The position numbers were made by a program, and so were the translations under genes. From positions 66,673,823 through 66,737,822 of the forward strand of contig OZ023206.1 in the NCBI GenBank assembly GCA_963995525.1: DNA of 64,000 nt, given 5' to 3'. This DNA comes from Escarpia spicata (lineage: Eukaryota > Annelida > Polychaeta > Sabellida > Siboglinidae). The notes under the pieces are model-generated. The model did not search any database. It worked only from the letters and a program-made list of their open reading frames with translations, and was not told where the DNA came from. Shown here one piece after another: positions 21,811-33,560 of this stretch (its first letter is position 1; each line of letters begins with the position of its first letter).

Positions 21811-24118
21811 ACTTGACCCCTGTTAGACTGAACAGTTGCCTAACACTTTTTATCTTAAAAACTATTGATTTTCTATAATTGAAAGTTGTGTTTATTTTGA
21901 TATAAAATGGTGTGACTGTGGTGTCTATTGGTTAAAGATGTATTGTCTGTAGAAATCTGTAGGTGAATTAATATTCTGTCACCTGTAGGTGACAAACAGA
22001 AAATTAATATTCTGGACAACTACAGAGTGAAATATCCTACACTTTATTGATATCAAATGCATTCTACTGTTCTGTTTACGCTTGCCATGCCTTGTGTAGA
22101 CATGGTACTGTCAGAGCAGGAGAATATTGTAAAAAAATAATTTCCCAAAAATATACTGCACTTTTTCATCTGTAACCAAGCAGGAAGTCTAACAGTGTCC
22201 TGACCCCAAATAGGCACGGTGATTTTGGAGAAAAATGTTGAAAACAACACACTTTATAGGCACCAATATTACGAGCACTCTGCAATTTTATTTTTTTGTA
22301 ATCCCTCCAGGTGTTTGTGTTTTATGCACATTTCAAAGGTGCCACCAAACTTGGCAAGGCACCAGAAAAATCAGCACTTCGCTGTTGGACAATTTGTAAT
22401 CCAGAACAATGTTCTCAGATGGCACTATGAACTCTTGATACAGTTTTCCAGAAAGTCCAGTATGTGTTTTATAAGAAAATTCAATACAGCCAGTTGTTAC
22501 GTTACATTCAAATTTGTATTGATTTTTTGACCTTGTGCCCTATTTACTAAGGTAAACATCAATAAAAAGTCACCTTAGGGTGTGAATTCCTCAAAGGCCA
22601 GACGTCTGGAGCAGTTCAATTACATAATATTACACAGCCTAATTAGCAGACATTCAGAAAACAATGCCACTTGCTTGATTGGCCAGAAGGTCCAGTCAGT
22701 AGATAGATCTGATAACAGGCTCAGGCTATGGCTGACTCCAGCTATTCACTGTCCTCAGACTTCATTAGGGTCAATGACAACATCTTCAGGTGTGTTTAGT
22801 TAGCTGAAATATAAAAAAAACGATTGATGAATCACCCTGCTGCAATGTTATTGGTTAATTTTCATACATATTTTCAAAATGAGGCTTAACTACTGGCATA
22901 CGCACCCCACCCCCCTTATAAGAAATGTGTTCCGTCGCTGTGATTTGGACTTGCAGACTGATGAGAAGTCTGTACTATCCAAAAACGGTTTGTTCCATTC
23001 AACTGCAGTTTTGCCATACACATATTTTCAGTAATTGTTTCAAGATATTTGAAGTAAAATGCATCCTCCGTGATTGTGCAATGACTATAGCGTGCTTCCG
23101 TTGCCAGGCTCTCTAATTGGGGTCAGCACACTGATAGTTTTCCCATTGGCGACCATGTTAACGTTTTGTCTGATTATAAGAAAACGTGACCTATAAAGTT
23201 TCTTAAACTTCTCACCTGCTGTTATCATCATCTCTTTGACATGCTGGTCGAGTTTAGTCAAAATCTAATATTTCTAGCTCTTGCAAAATGTCTGTATGTA
23301 TGACACCCGTCAATAATTACAAATGGATGCAGGCAGTAATCTGGCTAAAGGGTCAACTAGCCAAATTGCTGCCAAATACCCTTCCGCTTAGTAAAATCAA
23401 CTAAAAATACACCATTTTATTGTCAACAGCTTCTACAATCACATCTAGAAATCTGACTACACAAATGCACTTATGTCAGAACAGGTAAATATTGTAAAAA
23501 AATAATTTCCCCAAAATATACTGCACTTTTACGTCTGTAACCAAGCAGGAAGTCTAACAGTGTCCTGACCCCTTTAGCATTTTTGTACATGTACAAGTTT
23601 ATACAACTTTCAACACATTACAATTAATACCGCATGAAATTATCTTAGACCACAGGGAGGACCGGTCTACTAAATCAAATACTTTCTTATAATCGATGAA
23701 GGCACAATAAAGCCTTTTGCGTCGAGACAAATACAATTCAACCAATACCTCTATCTGAACAATGCCTGTTCTTCACCTATTACATTCGCTTTGGTTAGGT
23801 ATGTGGTCAGTCTGGTGTTCTGAACAATCACTAAGGATTAATGAACACTTGTGCAGAATGTCACCCACTTGGCAGGTTTAATTGATCTATTCAGCAATGA
23901 GGACACTGCTTAGGCCTCACTCTGGACACTGTCACTCATAGTGTTGTGTATTGTCTTAGTTGGTGCATTGAGCTAATCTACTTGACCATGAATCAGTGGT
24001 GGCTCTGGTTGTGTATTACACCCAGCTGTGGAGCTAAGATTGTCTGCCTGCTACTGTTTGATGGAAATTGTGACTAATCTGTAATTGGTCACTGGCAGTA
24101 GCTTGTGTCAACAGACAG
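21811..24118. repeat. Composite of dispersed repeats, no gene
   Basis: This region is built from sequences found elsewhere in the window. 22110-22207 recurs at 23474-23573 (AATATTGTAAAAAAATAATT then CCAAGCAGGAAGTCTAACAG). 22600-22680 recurs inverted near 55930-56000. 23119-23480 recurs directly at 61264-61630. 24060-24115 recurs near 55580-55640. Short frames such as 22219-22530 and 22925-23116 have no recognisable domain. Confidence 0.65.
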
Positions 24119-24560
24119 CATTTGCTCTCAGATAATCTGTCCTCTTAGTTTTACACATACAGACATAATCTGGCATAACTTGATAAGTCTTTGTAGCAGC
24201 ACATTTGTACTTCCAGTGTATCATTGCAACATAACATACATATTACATACTGTGTGCCACATTTAAATGTTGTGCATGTAATATTTCCATGCAATCCATT
24301 TGCATATATAATGTAAAACTTCAACAGCCGTTTTCTTCATTTTCACTTTTTGACCCCTACCATGTTCAATGCTCTATAACTACGCCAATTTTTGTAGCAG
24401 TCATAATTTTTGAAACTGTGTATAGCACCCTACCAAACCTTTACAAGGATGTAAGAAAAGAATGTTACAATTTTTCCGACTTATCACTCATTTGGTCAGC
24501 CGGGGTGACATATAGACGTATTAGTTCAAAGGACTTCAGGGCCACTTGGCCTATTTTTTG
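24119..24560 (+). repeat. Dispersed repeat shared with 56359-56790
   Basis: Direct partner of 56359-56790, sharing TCTCA.ATAATCTGTCCTCT, GTGTGCCACATTTaAATGT, CCATTTGCATATATAATGTA and GGTCAGCCGGGGT.ACATATA. In the 56-kb copy the left end joins a LINE linker fragment, so part of this block may itself be LINE-derived. Confidence 0.85.
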
Positions 24561-24938
24561 CCATTCTATGCAATCATACCTTTTTGGGACAGTCCAGCTG
24601 TTTTGCAGTTGGCAGCATTATTGATGTTACTGACATGTGATAATGCTCATGGAGTTATAGTCTTACAAAATACTGCTAAGCTTTAGATGAGAGTCGAGTA
24701 TGTGTAGTGTTAGTATGCTCGTCTGTAACTCAACAAAACATAGTCAGGCAATGCCTGCTGGTCAGTAACAAGAACATGTCAATTAATAAAGAGCCATAAA
24801 TCTAGGCTGTAGGGCAATAAGTCGCATCGATTTGGTGAGGCAGTTATCTTCATCGCACAACTATGGTACAGACGTAACAGGCACTATATCTATACCCCCA
24901 CTTAGCTGCGTCACCCCCATGTTGTGAAGGGTTTCCAC
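24561..24938 (+). repeat. Dispersed repeat, copy 2, left part
   Basis: Reverse-complement counterpart of about 900-1835, interrupted at 24938 by the hAT transposon and resuming at 28800. The last eight bases (GTTTCCAC, 24931-24938) are the hAT target-site duplication. Confidence 0.85.
24931..24938 (+). repeat. 8-bp target-site duplication of the hAT, left
   Basis: GTTTCCAC directly before the transposon, repeated at 28800-28807 directly after it. The empty-site form is seen in copy 1 near 893-900 as a single GTGGAAAC. Confidence 0.95.
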
Positions 24939-25242
24939 TAGGGATGGGACGATTCATTTTTTTGATTTTCGATTCGATTTTCGATATTTGGTCTACGGTT
25001 CGATTTATTCACGATACTTTCCACAAGCACGCCAGCTATCACACATACATTTTAATAAACTATTTTAAGAGCAACAAACTTTATTTTTAATGGTCACTTG
25101 TAAAATAATAGTAAATAAATGTATCATAAAAAGAAAAACTACAGGATAAAACTACATCTTAACTAGAAAACAAAAATACCATTTTGGTAAAGTCCAAATT
25201 ACACAATTGTCAACCGTCCATCATCTCAAATGACTTCATGAA

Positions 25243-25827
25243 CTAAAGTTCTAAGTTTTTGTTCAGGAAGACCAACATATCCACATTTTTGGGCTTGAGA
25301 TTGGTCCTCAGCGCTGTCACCACATCCCCTGCTGTGGAGAAGATCCTCTCGGATGGAACAGAAGTCCCAGGAATGGCGAGATAACACTGGGCTAGCTTGC
25401 CCAACAGAGGATACTGACAGGATTTCTTCCTCCACCAGTCTGTGGCAGAATCCTTCAGAGGAATGGGGATCTCCTTTCTATATCTGGCAATCTCATCATC
25501 AATTTGTGATTGCAGTGATTGAATAGTGGGCCCACTAACACCTGCTATCAGAACATCTGATCCAAATAAATCCTCCAATGCAGTTTTCTTTGGCTTTGGT
25601 TCATCCGAATCATCTGAATCGGATTCTATCCATGCAGATGCTGTCTCAGTTCTACTCGCAGATGGAGTGGGTGCGGAGTCATCTTTCTGCTTGATGATGA
25701 CTCCGTGTGTGACAGATGAGCCATGTAAGTCAGATAGACGAGACAGCGGAGGAGCAGCATCACTAATGGTGGACGGAGTGGGCTCTTGCCGACTACCTGG
25801 TTCAGATTTTTGGCCGATCTGCAAGCT
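25243..25827 (-). CDS. hAT transposase exon 3 (C-terminal dimerisation domain)
   Basis: The last coding exon spans 25827 to the stop at 25243 (194 codons plus stop). It starts after a minus-strand acceptor (TATTTCAG, complement of 25828-25835). The first 100 residues are a serine- and acid-rich linker (DSDDSDEPKPKK). The final 85 carry the hATC dimerisation domain, with WWRKKSCQYPLLGKLAQ, YLAIPGTSVPSERIFSTAG and the VDMLVFLNKNL end typical of ZBED-type transposases. The domain mediates oligomerisation and completes the catalytic fold. Phase 0 joining to exon 2 is consistent. Confidence 0.93.
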   Translation of the reverse strand, partial: SLQIGQKSEPGSRQEPTPSTISDAAPPLSRLSDLHGSSVTHGVIIKQKDDSAPTPSASRTETASAWIESDSDDSDEPKPKKTALEDLFGSDVLIAGVSGPTIQSLQSQIDDEIARYRKEIPIPLKDSATDWWRKKSCQYPLLGKLAQCYLAIPGTSVPSERIFSTAGDVVTALRTNLKPKNVDMLVFLNKNLEL

Positions 25828-26027
25828 CTGAAATATGAAGCACAATAAATATTAAGTTTTAGTTATAAAATTGCAATGCTTGATTAAGTATTGTTGTCAT
25901 GGTAATACTTGATTTGCTTACAAGTACAACATTAATCGTGTATTCATGTTTATGAAAAAAATAAAAATATTTCAAATCTGAACAGATTTGTTTTGTAATT
26001 TAAAAATCACATTTATAAGATGCACAC

Positions 26028-27086
26028 CTGGACAGCATATGGACATTGGATAGAGTTTACACAAAGTGCCCCCAGTGACATGGCACGGAACACCTCGTCA
26101 CGCTTGTAGGGCTCCACATAAGGTAGGGCGAGGAATCTTGGATCCAATGCTGTACACAAGAGAAGCATCTCCTGTATATCTGGCTCACTGTAGCGTTTGT
26201 CGATGTTCTGCTTGATGGCAGCCTTCATCTGTTTGATGATTGGTGGATCCCGTTCGTCATGAACAGCCATTGATTCACGGATCTGGTTCAGGAGTGGGTG
26301 GATAAGTGACAAGGTGGGACTTTTCTCCTCACACATACTGGTGGTCATCGTCTTGAGTGGTTTCAGCAGTATCATCACACGCTCAGCATTTAAGATGTCA
26401 TTATCGGTCAGGGTGTCATTGTCCTTGTCATCCTTCCTGATAGATGGGCTGACCAAGGTGGCTGCTATTGAGGGCTGTTGGTCTAGATATCGTCTCACCA
26501 TGTCAAAGGAGCTATTCCACCTCGTGTCCACATCAATCATCAGTCGATGTTCCGGTAGCTCCAAAAGCTTCTGCTTCTGTTTGAGTACACCTGCAGCTGT
26601 GGTACTTTTCCTGAAGTACTTCACAATCTTGCGGATTCTGGCTAGAAGTGTATTCATGGTTGGCACAGCCAGGGCTTTCTTTGCAGCCAGATTCAACGTA
26701 TGAGCGAAGCACCTCACATGTGGACCATAACCACTCTCTCTTACTCCCACTTCTATGTTGGATGCATTGTCTGTGACAATAGGCAATATCATCCCAGGAC
26801 GCTCAATGTTCCAGTCAGCTACAGATTTCTTCAGGTGTTCTGCCAAGTTGTCACCGGTATGCGCGTCGTAGCTCACTTTGGTTTCCAGGATAGTACTTTT
26901 CATTATCCAATCATCTGTGATGTAGTGAGCTGTCACAGCAGTATAATTCTCCACAGCTCTGGATGTCCAGGCATCTGTCGTGATTGCGATGAGTATCTGC
27001 TTGTCCAGTTCTTCTTGCAATTTTATCCTAGTTGCCTGGTACATGCTCGGAATGAGTTTGTCGGAGAAATACTTCCTTGAGGGAAT
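26028..27086 (-). CDS. hAT transposase exon 2 (catalytic core)
   Basis: Exon 2 is 353 codons, entered through an acceptor (complement of 27087-27092 reads TTTCAG) and left through a CAG|GTGTGC donor at 26028. Reading starts IPSRKYFSDKLIPSMY, the usual continuation of ZBED/hAT transposases. Catalytic-region signatures are TTDAWTSRAVENYTAV, PIVTDNASNIEV, CFAHTLNLAAKKAL and DTRWNSSFDMVRRY, then CTALDPRFLALPYV near the end. The first acidic residues of the RNase H-like triad are the D in TTDAW and the D in VTDNA; the glutamate is probably in the insertion around the MCEEKSP segment. There is no internal stop. Confidence 0.93.
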
Positions 27087-28080
27087 CTGAAATGACACAG
27101 GTGAACTAATTTTTAGAACGTAGAATTTGAAATTGTACATGTAAAACAGTTTAATATGAATTATGATAATCTAGGACTTCGGTAATTACAGACTGGTAAC
27201 CTCGGTCCCCTAGTAATTTCAGACTGGTAATCTCGGCTCCTATATGTTATGACAATATTAAATCTTTGAACTGCGTCTTTATATAAATATATGTATATAA
27301 GTGTATGTAAGCCGATGACCAATATGTAAATAATAATCACATCCCAAAAAGTGGTCAACCAAAAACAAAAAAATTGCCATCTACAACAATGTTACAATAC
27401 ATGGTGCGTCCCCAATTGAATGGACCTGTTCGATAGCAATAATACATTGGAAAACTATAACAATAGTCGATCATTTATGATACAATTATATGAAATAATA
27501 TTAATTATTAGAAAATTTGATCGAGTGTTTTAAAATTATATGAATGATAATACATGACATTACATGATCGTATTTGATATAATTATATGATAATATATGA
27601 AATAAAAATATACAAACTGAAGCTTACCGGTGCAATCATAGTTCTTTTATTCACATATGTTTACACATAATAAAGCTTATATTTTTTTAATATATCCATA
27701 TTTTGGCCAAATGTAAGAACTGAAAACATAGCCTTCTTATTTTGATCAAGTTTGAGACGCTAATGATATATATTTGAAAATCACTAGAGCCTTTCTCGTT
27801 GCTGATAATTTAATTGACAAATATCCGTTATGGATTTGTTAATTATTGATTTAAAAACTGGATGGCATCATATGTCACCTGTGCTGCCACATGGGGAATC
27901 ATTCTGAATCAAGAACTCTAACAATAATAGGGAGGCGAGATTACAGACCGTAATTAAGTCCGAAGTTACCACTGACCTTTAGTATGGCCTAAATGATACA
28001 GTACTGTATAGCCTTTTACAAATATTTATCTTATTGACTATACAATTAAATCTTTAATTGGTGACTTGTATAATTCATAC

Positions 28081-28584
28081 CTCATACTTGGGTTCCAGAA
28101 CACGTAGGAGCTCTTTAAATCCTGGCTTTTCCACCACTGTGTAGGGTCTGAGATCTGTCACTATAAATTTCCCGATTTGGTTAGTGATGGCAGTCGATCG
28201 TGGAGAATTGAATGGCATCTTCTGTTTCAACTGAAAAGCTTCTTTAAGTTTTTGTTGTTTTGGGGCGGGATTGGAGACTGGTTTACTGTCACTTTCCGAT
28301 ACCTTTGTAGCCGGATTTGAAGAATATTCTGGGTGGTGTCTGTTCAAATGTTGTATCATATTGGTGGTATTTCCAGTCTTGTATTTCAATACGGTACGAC
28401 AAATCCTACAGACAGTTGAGTCCTTCTGTACCTCTCTAGCTCCCTGAGGTGTTTCTGTCATTGGATGGCCGAAATGTTTCCAAACATACGACCTATACGT
28501 CGATGCAGGCTTTGTTAAAAGACCGACAAACTTTTCCTTGCACGCCATGACAGAGTGTTGCCTGTTGGGTCTGGGATAGCCCAT
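28081..28584 (-). CDS. hAT transposase exon 1 (BED zinc finger)
   Basis: The first coding exon runs from an ATG at 28584 to a GAG|GTATGA donor at 28081, 168 codons, phase 0. It contains a BED-type zinc finger at about residues 34-80: the aromatic SYVWKHFG entry, CRIC, and a NMIQHLNRHHPEY helix with the HX4H-like pair. BED fingers bind the transposon ends. A basic linker (PAPKQQKLKEAFQ) follows, then GKFIVTDLRPYTVVEKPGFK, a conserved pre-catalytic segment of this family. A second Met at residue 13 could be used instead. Exons 1-3 together give 715 residues, a normal full length for ZBED-like transposases. Confidence 0.93.
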
Positions 28585-28799
28585 GCAAACATGTCACGTG
28601 CAGCGGAATCGAGCGCTGTGATTGTCCGAAACGCCTTACCGCGTCATCGGGATTCCTAGCAGAGTGCAAGCTACGGAAACGCCGATGTGCCATTTAAAAA
28701 ATCGAAATAAACCGCGGTACGCAAATTGATAAACGGTGCACCGAACCGTGGGCCTAATACCGCGAATACCGTGAACCGCGATTAATCGTCGCGCCCCTA

Positions 28800-29379
28800 G
28801 TTTCCACCCTCTTTACCAATAGTACCATAGTATTTTGGCACACACTTGGTTTATTTATCACTGACAAGCACCAGACGTCTACATTACAGTTAACACTCAA
28901 CGACACATAAAGAGTGAGTTTATTACTTGCAGACAGTTGTAATCTTTTTCTGCTGTGGTGTTATTTTTAAAGTGTATATGACACGTTTTGTGTGCTCATA
29001 TTACAATCTAACATTAAGTAATATATTTAGTTTGGATTAATTACATATGTAAATTAGTAATATTTTTGATAAATTAGCAGTTACTGCCAATTAATTATGA
29101 TTTACTTTTTTTGTTGGAGAAAAAACAGAAATGATGTCAGTGCAGGATTCTACAAAAGACACACTGTAAAATATACCTTTATAATAATAATAATAAAGTA
29201 ACTTTTTTGCATTTAAATCCTCAGAAACCATGCTCAGAGGCGTGATCACTACAACATTTTAAAAAACTGAGCTGAAAATCTTCTTAGTGGTGTTCCTTAT
29301 TTGCGATAATAATGAATAAAAATGATACTTCCTATGCCATTAGCTTGAGTTAGTCCACATCATAGGTCAACAGTTTGAT
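28800..29379 (+). repeat. Dispersed repeat, copy 2, middle part
   Basis: This continues the repeat interrupted at 24938 and matches the reverse complement of about 300-900, including the TTATTTGCGATAATAATgAA and CTTCCTATGCCATTAGCTTG blocks. The first eight bases are the right target duplication of the hAT. Similarity ends near 29375, where the LINE begins. Confidence 0.85.
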
Positions 29380-29477
29380 GTTGAGGTAGTGATTACGTCG
29401 GTCACGCATGACCTCCGTCGTGGAGTGAATAAGGTGCGACTTTGTGGTAAATTGCTGAGACTTCTCAACTTCTTAAC

Positions 29478-30295
29478 ATGCCCAGGCCAAACTCAAAGGC
29501 AAAAAAAGATTGTTCAAGCGAGCAAAGTGACAATGTCGACTGCAGAGACAGCGACCGCTACGACTACATTGAAACCATTCTGACGAGGCAACTAGATATG
29601 ATGGAACTGATGCTTCAGAAACAAAACACCATGATAGCGGATATGATGAACAAATTTGTGGAATGCATCAGCAAAATGGTAGAAACAAAACTGGAATCAA
29701 TGCAAAATGAAATTTTTGTAATAGCGAATAATCATCAAAAACTAACCAAAGAAAACTCTTTGCTGAAAAGAACCGTTGAAACTCTCACCGACAAATTACA
29801 AACCGTAACAAAACAAAACATTGATATGGAAACACAACTGGATGAAATCGAACAATACTCAAGACGAGACTGTTTGGTTATAAATGGATTGCCCGAGGTA
29901 ACAGCCGAGACAGATGAACAAACTTTCGTAACTTTTGTCCATAGCAAATTCCCAGATGTCGCGATAAACGTAAGCGACATTAGCAAAGCCCATCGACTAC
30001 CAACCAGAGACAACCGCGACAACCGTGACAACCGATGCCAAGGAAGACCAATGGTCGTAAAATTTGCGACTCATAAAAAAAGATGAACTCTATACTGGTC
30101 GAAAATCCCTTAAAGGCACCAACATTTACATGAACGAACTGTTAACAAAAAAAATGTGCTGAACTACATCGCTTCTGCATCAGCAACATCAAGGAGAGAA
30201 AAAGTGTGTGGACGAAAGATGGCAAAGTCTTCGTCAGAGTGGGAGAGCAAATCGTTCACGTGAAAACAAAAGAAGACGTAAAGGCCTTTGTGTGA
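29478..30295 (+). pseudogene. LINE ORF1p (coiled coil, RRM-like), frameshifted
   Basis: The first 202 codons (29478-30086) are open. They have a charged head (MPRPNSKAKK), a long coiled coil at about residues 40-125 rich in heptad leucines and methionines, then the RRM-like start with QYSRRDCLVINGLPE and an AHRLPTRD segment. The same protein continues in other frames to about 30295, including a C-terminal-domain-like stretch (VWTKDGKVFVRVG) after two small indels. This matches the L1-type ORF1 layout: a trimeric RNA-binding chaperone for the element transcript. The (GACAACCGN)-type triplication near 30010-30035 repeats the residues DNR three times. Confidence 0.85.
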
Positions 30296-30429
30296 CTGTG
30301 CGAACAATGCGTCAATGCCAGAGTGTTATACCTGGCTATCATCAGGTATTTTCTTCCCGTGTTACTGCTCGAACAATTGAAGTTATTGATAATTTTCTAT
30401 GCAAACTCTCAAAAGGTCTTTTTTAAATC

Positions 30430-32731
30430 AACTGCCGGCATTTTAATCAGCAGCATTTCTTATCACTTTCCGTATTTTATATGCCTTGATTGCAATGCAA
30501 CTGTTACAAATGTCCCTAAATATATCAGAATTAGAAAACAAAATACTGACAGCCTTGAACATTTAAAAATAGAATTGATGCGTTCAAACATTTATAATAA
30601 ACTAAATAAGGATAGAGATACTAATCCCAACGACAATTACAACCTCCTTGATGAAACTATTACTACTGCTATGGATAAATTCTTACCTACTAAAATCATT
30701 AAATATAATAAACACAAACACAAAAAGTCATGTTGGATTACACAAGGTATCACTAGATCTATAAAATTTAGAGATAAATTGTATTCAAAACTTAAACATA
30801 CTCATATAGGTACAGCAGAATATGTTTCGCTCAATACACATTTTCATACATATAATAAAATTCTTAAAAGAAATATTAGATTAGCCAAACAAGCATATTA
30901 TCAATCCAGTTTTGAAAGAAATAAGCACGATATTAAACAAACGTGGTCTATGATTAAAGAAATTATTCAAAAAAAGACAGGAACAGAAACATTTCCTGAT
31001 TTATTTTAAATTGATGGGGAAAAAAGTAACTGACAAGACTATTATTGCAAATAAATTTAATTTAATTTTTCATCAATATTGGTTCTACACTTGCATAACA
31101 AATACAGGAGATAACTGTTACAAAGACTATTTAACAGAGAGACGTATAGAGACTTTCAACTTTAAGCCAATAGACAATAGTACAACGATTAGCATAATTG
31201 ATAACTTACATCCAAAATCTAGCTGTGGTAAAGGTGGTCTATCAACCAAACTACTAAAGCTAATAAAAAATGAAATAAGTGAAGCAGTCACTCTAATCAT
31301 TAACCAATCAATAACAACTGGCATATTTCCAGATATATTACAAATTGCTAAAGTTATTCCACTTTTTACAAATGGTGATGTGACAATCTTTGATAATTAT
31401 CGTCCAATTTCTATCTTACCAGCTATTTCCAAGATATTTGAAAGATTTATGTTTAATCAAATACACGAACATTTCAATTCCAATAAATTATACTGTGAGA
31501 ATCAATACGGGTTTAGGGAAAACCATTCTACGGAACTTGCCACTCTAGAAATAATAGACAGAATTGTCCAACATCTTGACCAATCAGCAACCCCAATAAA
31601 CGTATACCTAGACCTCTCTAAAGCCTTTGACACAATTGATCATAACATATTATTACAAAAACTAAATTATTATGGAATAAATGGTGCAGCACTAGATCTA
31701 TATAAAAACTACTTACACAATCGTAAGCAATATGTTGAAATTGGCGCTTACAAGTCGGAAGAAGCTGTCATAAACACTGGTGTCCCACAAGGGTCTATTT
31801 TAGGACCCATTCTATTTATCATATATATTAATGACATCATATTTTCAAGTGATCATTTTAAATTCATAATGTATGCAGACGACACGACTCTTTTTAGTAC
31901 ATTGAATAAATTCCAATCTCCGGATGGCCAAGTCCAAAATCAGAATATAAATAAAGAATTAGAAAATATATACAGGTGGCTAAAGGCAAACAAACTTTCT
32001 CTTAATATAAAAAAAAAAAAATTCATGGTATTTCGCATGCCCCAAAAGGAAATCGAACTTCCTAAAATAGAAATAGATGGGACAAATATTGAATGTGTAC
32101 ATGATTTTAATTTTGTAGGTATCACCATAAACCAACACCTAAATTGGGACAGCCATATAAACAAAACAGCGAATAAAATAATTGGAATTTTAAATAAACT
32201 TAAACATGTATTACCTAAGAATATATTATCTATAATGTATAATTCGCTGATTCTTCCCAAGATTAATTATGGCATATTATCAAGCCCATCGCATTTTTTA
32301 ACTTCAAAAGAAAGCAGTGCGAAGTTACTTCAAGTAAATACAATTCTCACACAGATCCCATCTTCAAAGAATGTAAATTTCTTAGGCTGGATGACATCCA
32401 TAGACTCAAACAGCTCAAATTTTATTACAAATTGATCAACAAGGTTATACCAGAATATTTCAGTCGTATTCCATACACATATAACTTTGCAATTCACCAA
32501 TACAATACACGTGGGAAAAACAACTTATTTATTCACAGAGTTAATCATCAATATGCAAAAAAGTACATCAGACACAACATTATACAAACTGTTAACAATA
32601 CTCCAAACATCATCCTTGATAAAATTGATACACATAGTTTATATGGTTTTTCCACTTATACAAAAAATTACTTTATCAAGAACTATGAATCATGTTGTCA
32701 TATTTCTAACTGTTACATCTGTCATTCTTAA
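30430..32731 (+). pseudogene. LINE ORF2: endonuclease stub, linker and reverse transcriptase, broken
   Basis: The reading starts with only the tail of an APE endonuclease (AGILISSISYHFPYFI, where the usual catalytic SDH is SYH). A basic linker follows (KSCWITQGITRSIKFRDKLY). A stop plus a one-base change near 31005-31020 separates this from the RT frame at 31011-32435. RT motifs: NYRPISILPAISKIFERFM, QYGFRENHSTELATLE, VYLDLSKAFDTIDHNIL, TGVPQGSILGPILF, and the catalytic YADDTTLF at about 31875. A further frame change near 32395 leads to the C-terminal part at 32432-32731, which ends in a cysteine-histidine cluster (CCHISNCYICHS). Confidence 0.9.
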
Positions 32732-32870
32732 ACTAGACATGACTGCATTTGTTTAAACTAATTTATATATTATACTATATGATAATGTACTATACTAAAC
32801 ATACTATATATATGTATGCATATAGAGTTGATCACGTGATAATCATATAATTATGTTACATCAGTGGGGT

Positions 32871-32911
32871 GGCTCCCATGATAGCGGCATATAATTGTCT
32901 TAATGGGAGCC
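32871..32911 (+). repeat. LINE 3'-UTR stem-loop
   Basis: GGCTCCCAT (32871-32879) pairs with ATGGGAGCC (32903-32911) across a 23-nt loop. It lies 60 bp before the microsatellite tail, where many LINEs carry the structure recognised by their reverse transcriptase. Confidence 0.6.
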
Positions 32912-32973
32912 TCCCTGACCTTCCAATGAATGTTATATTGTAGTTTATGTACTTATGGTGGTCAAAATAAATA

Positions 32974-33146
<173 letters not shown>

Positions 33147-33300
33147 TTCAAGACTAACAGATGACATGCCAAAACTAGTCAATGCAACTGATAAGACTGA
33201 TGGAATTTAAAGTGGGCTATCTGACCACTAGATTAATTAATATAGTTCCAAGTCTAGGGGCCCACATTAATGACTAATGTTAGTGAAACAAATCAGATGG
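33147..33300 (+). repeat. Dispersed repeat, copy 2, right part
   Basis: Reverse-complement counterpart of about 1-110: GTCTTcAAGACT, then CATGCCAAAAcTAG..AATGCAACTGA, then GACCACTAGATTAATTA. It resumes right after the LINE tail. Confidence 0.7.
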
Positions 33301-33496
33301 ATCAGTATTAAAATAATGGCTCAAATGACACTGGTTTGTCAACAAAAAACTAAACTGGCCAACCAATAATGGCTGTGATTGACATGAGTGGCCTCTATGT
33401 AGGCCGTTCACACACTAAGAGGTATACTTTTCATCAGTTCAAGACTGGAAACAAATTATTTCTGGGTAAGGGCCAGCTGCTTGTGCAGTATTGAGT

Positions 33497-33498
<2 letters not shown>

Positions 33499-33559
<61 letters not shown>
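33499..33559. repeat. (GT)n microsatellite
   Basis: Uninterrupted GT dinucleotide run of about 60 bp. Confidence 0.95.

Positions 33560-33560
<1 letters not shown>

Larger units (their letters stand above)
24939..28799 (-). mobile_element. hAT DNA transposon, structurally intact
   Basis: A 3861-bp element bounded by an exact 8-bp duplication, GTTTCCAC, the hallmark of the hAT superfamily. Its ends are TAGGGATGGGACGATT on the left and the complement of TAGGGGCGCGACGATT on the right, that is, short imperfect terminal inverted repeats. The subterminal 150 bp on both sides are rich in GATTCG- and CGATT-like motifs that could bind transposase. It encodes, on the minus strand, a three-exon transposase with no stop or frameshift. 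It may be autonomous, although imperfect ends and promoter integrity cannot be judged here. Confidence 0.95.
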
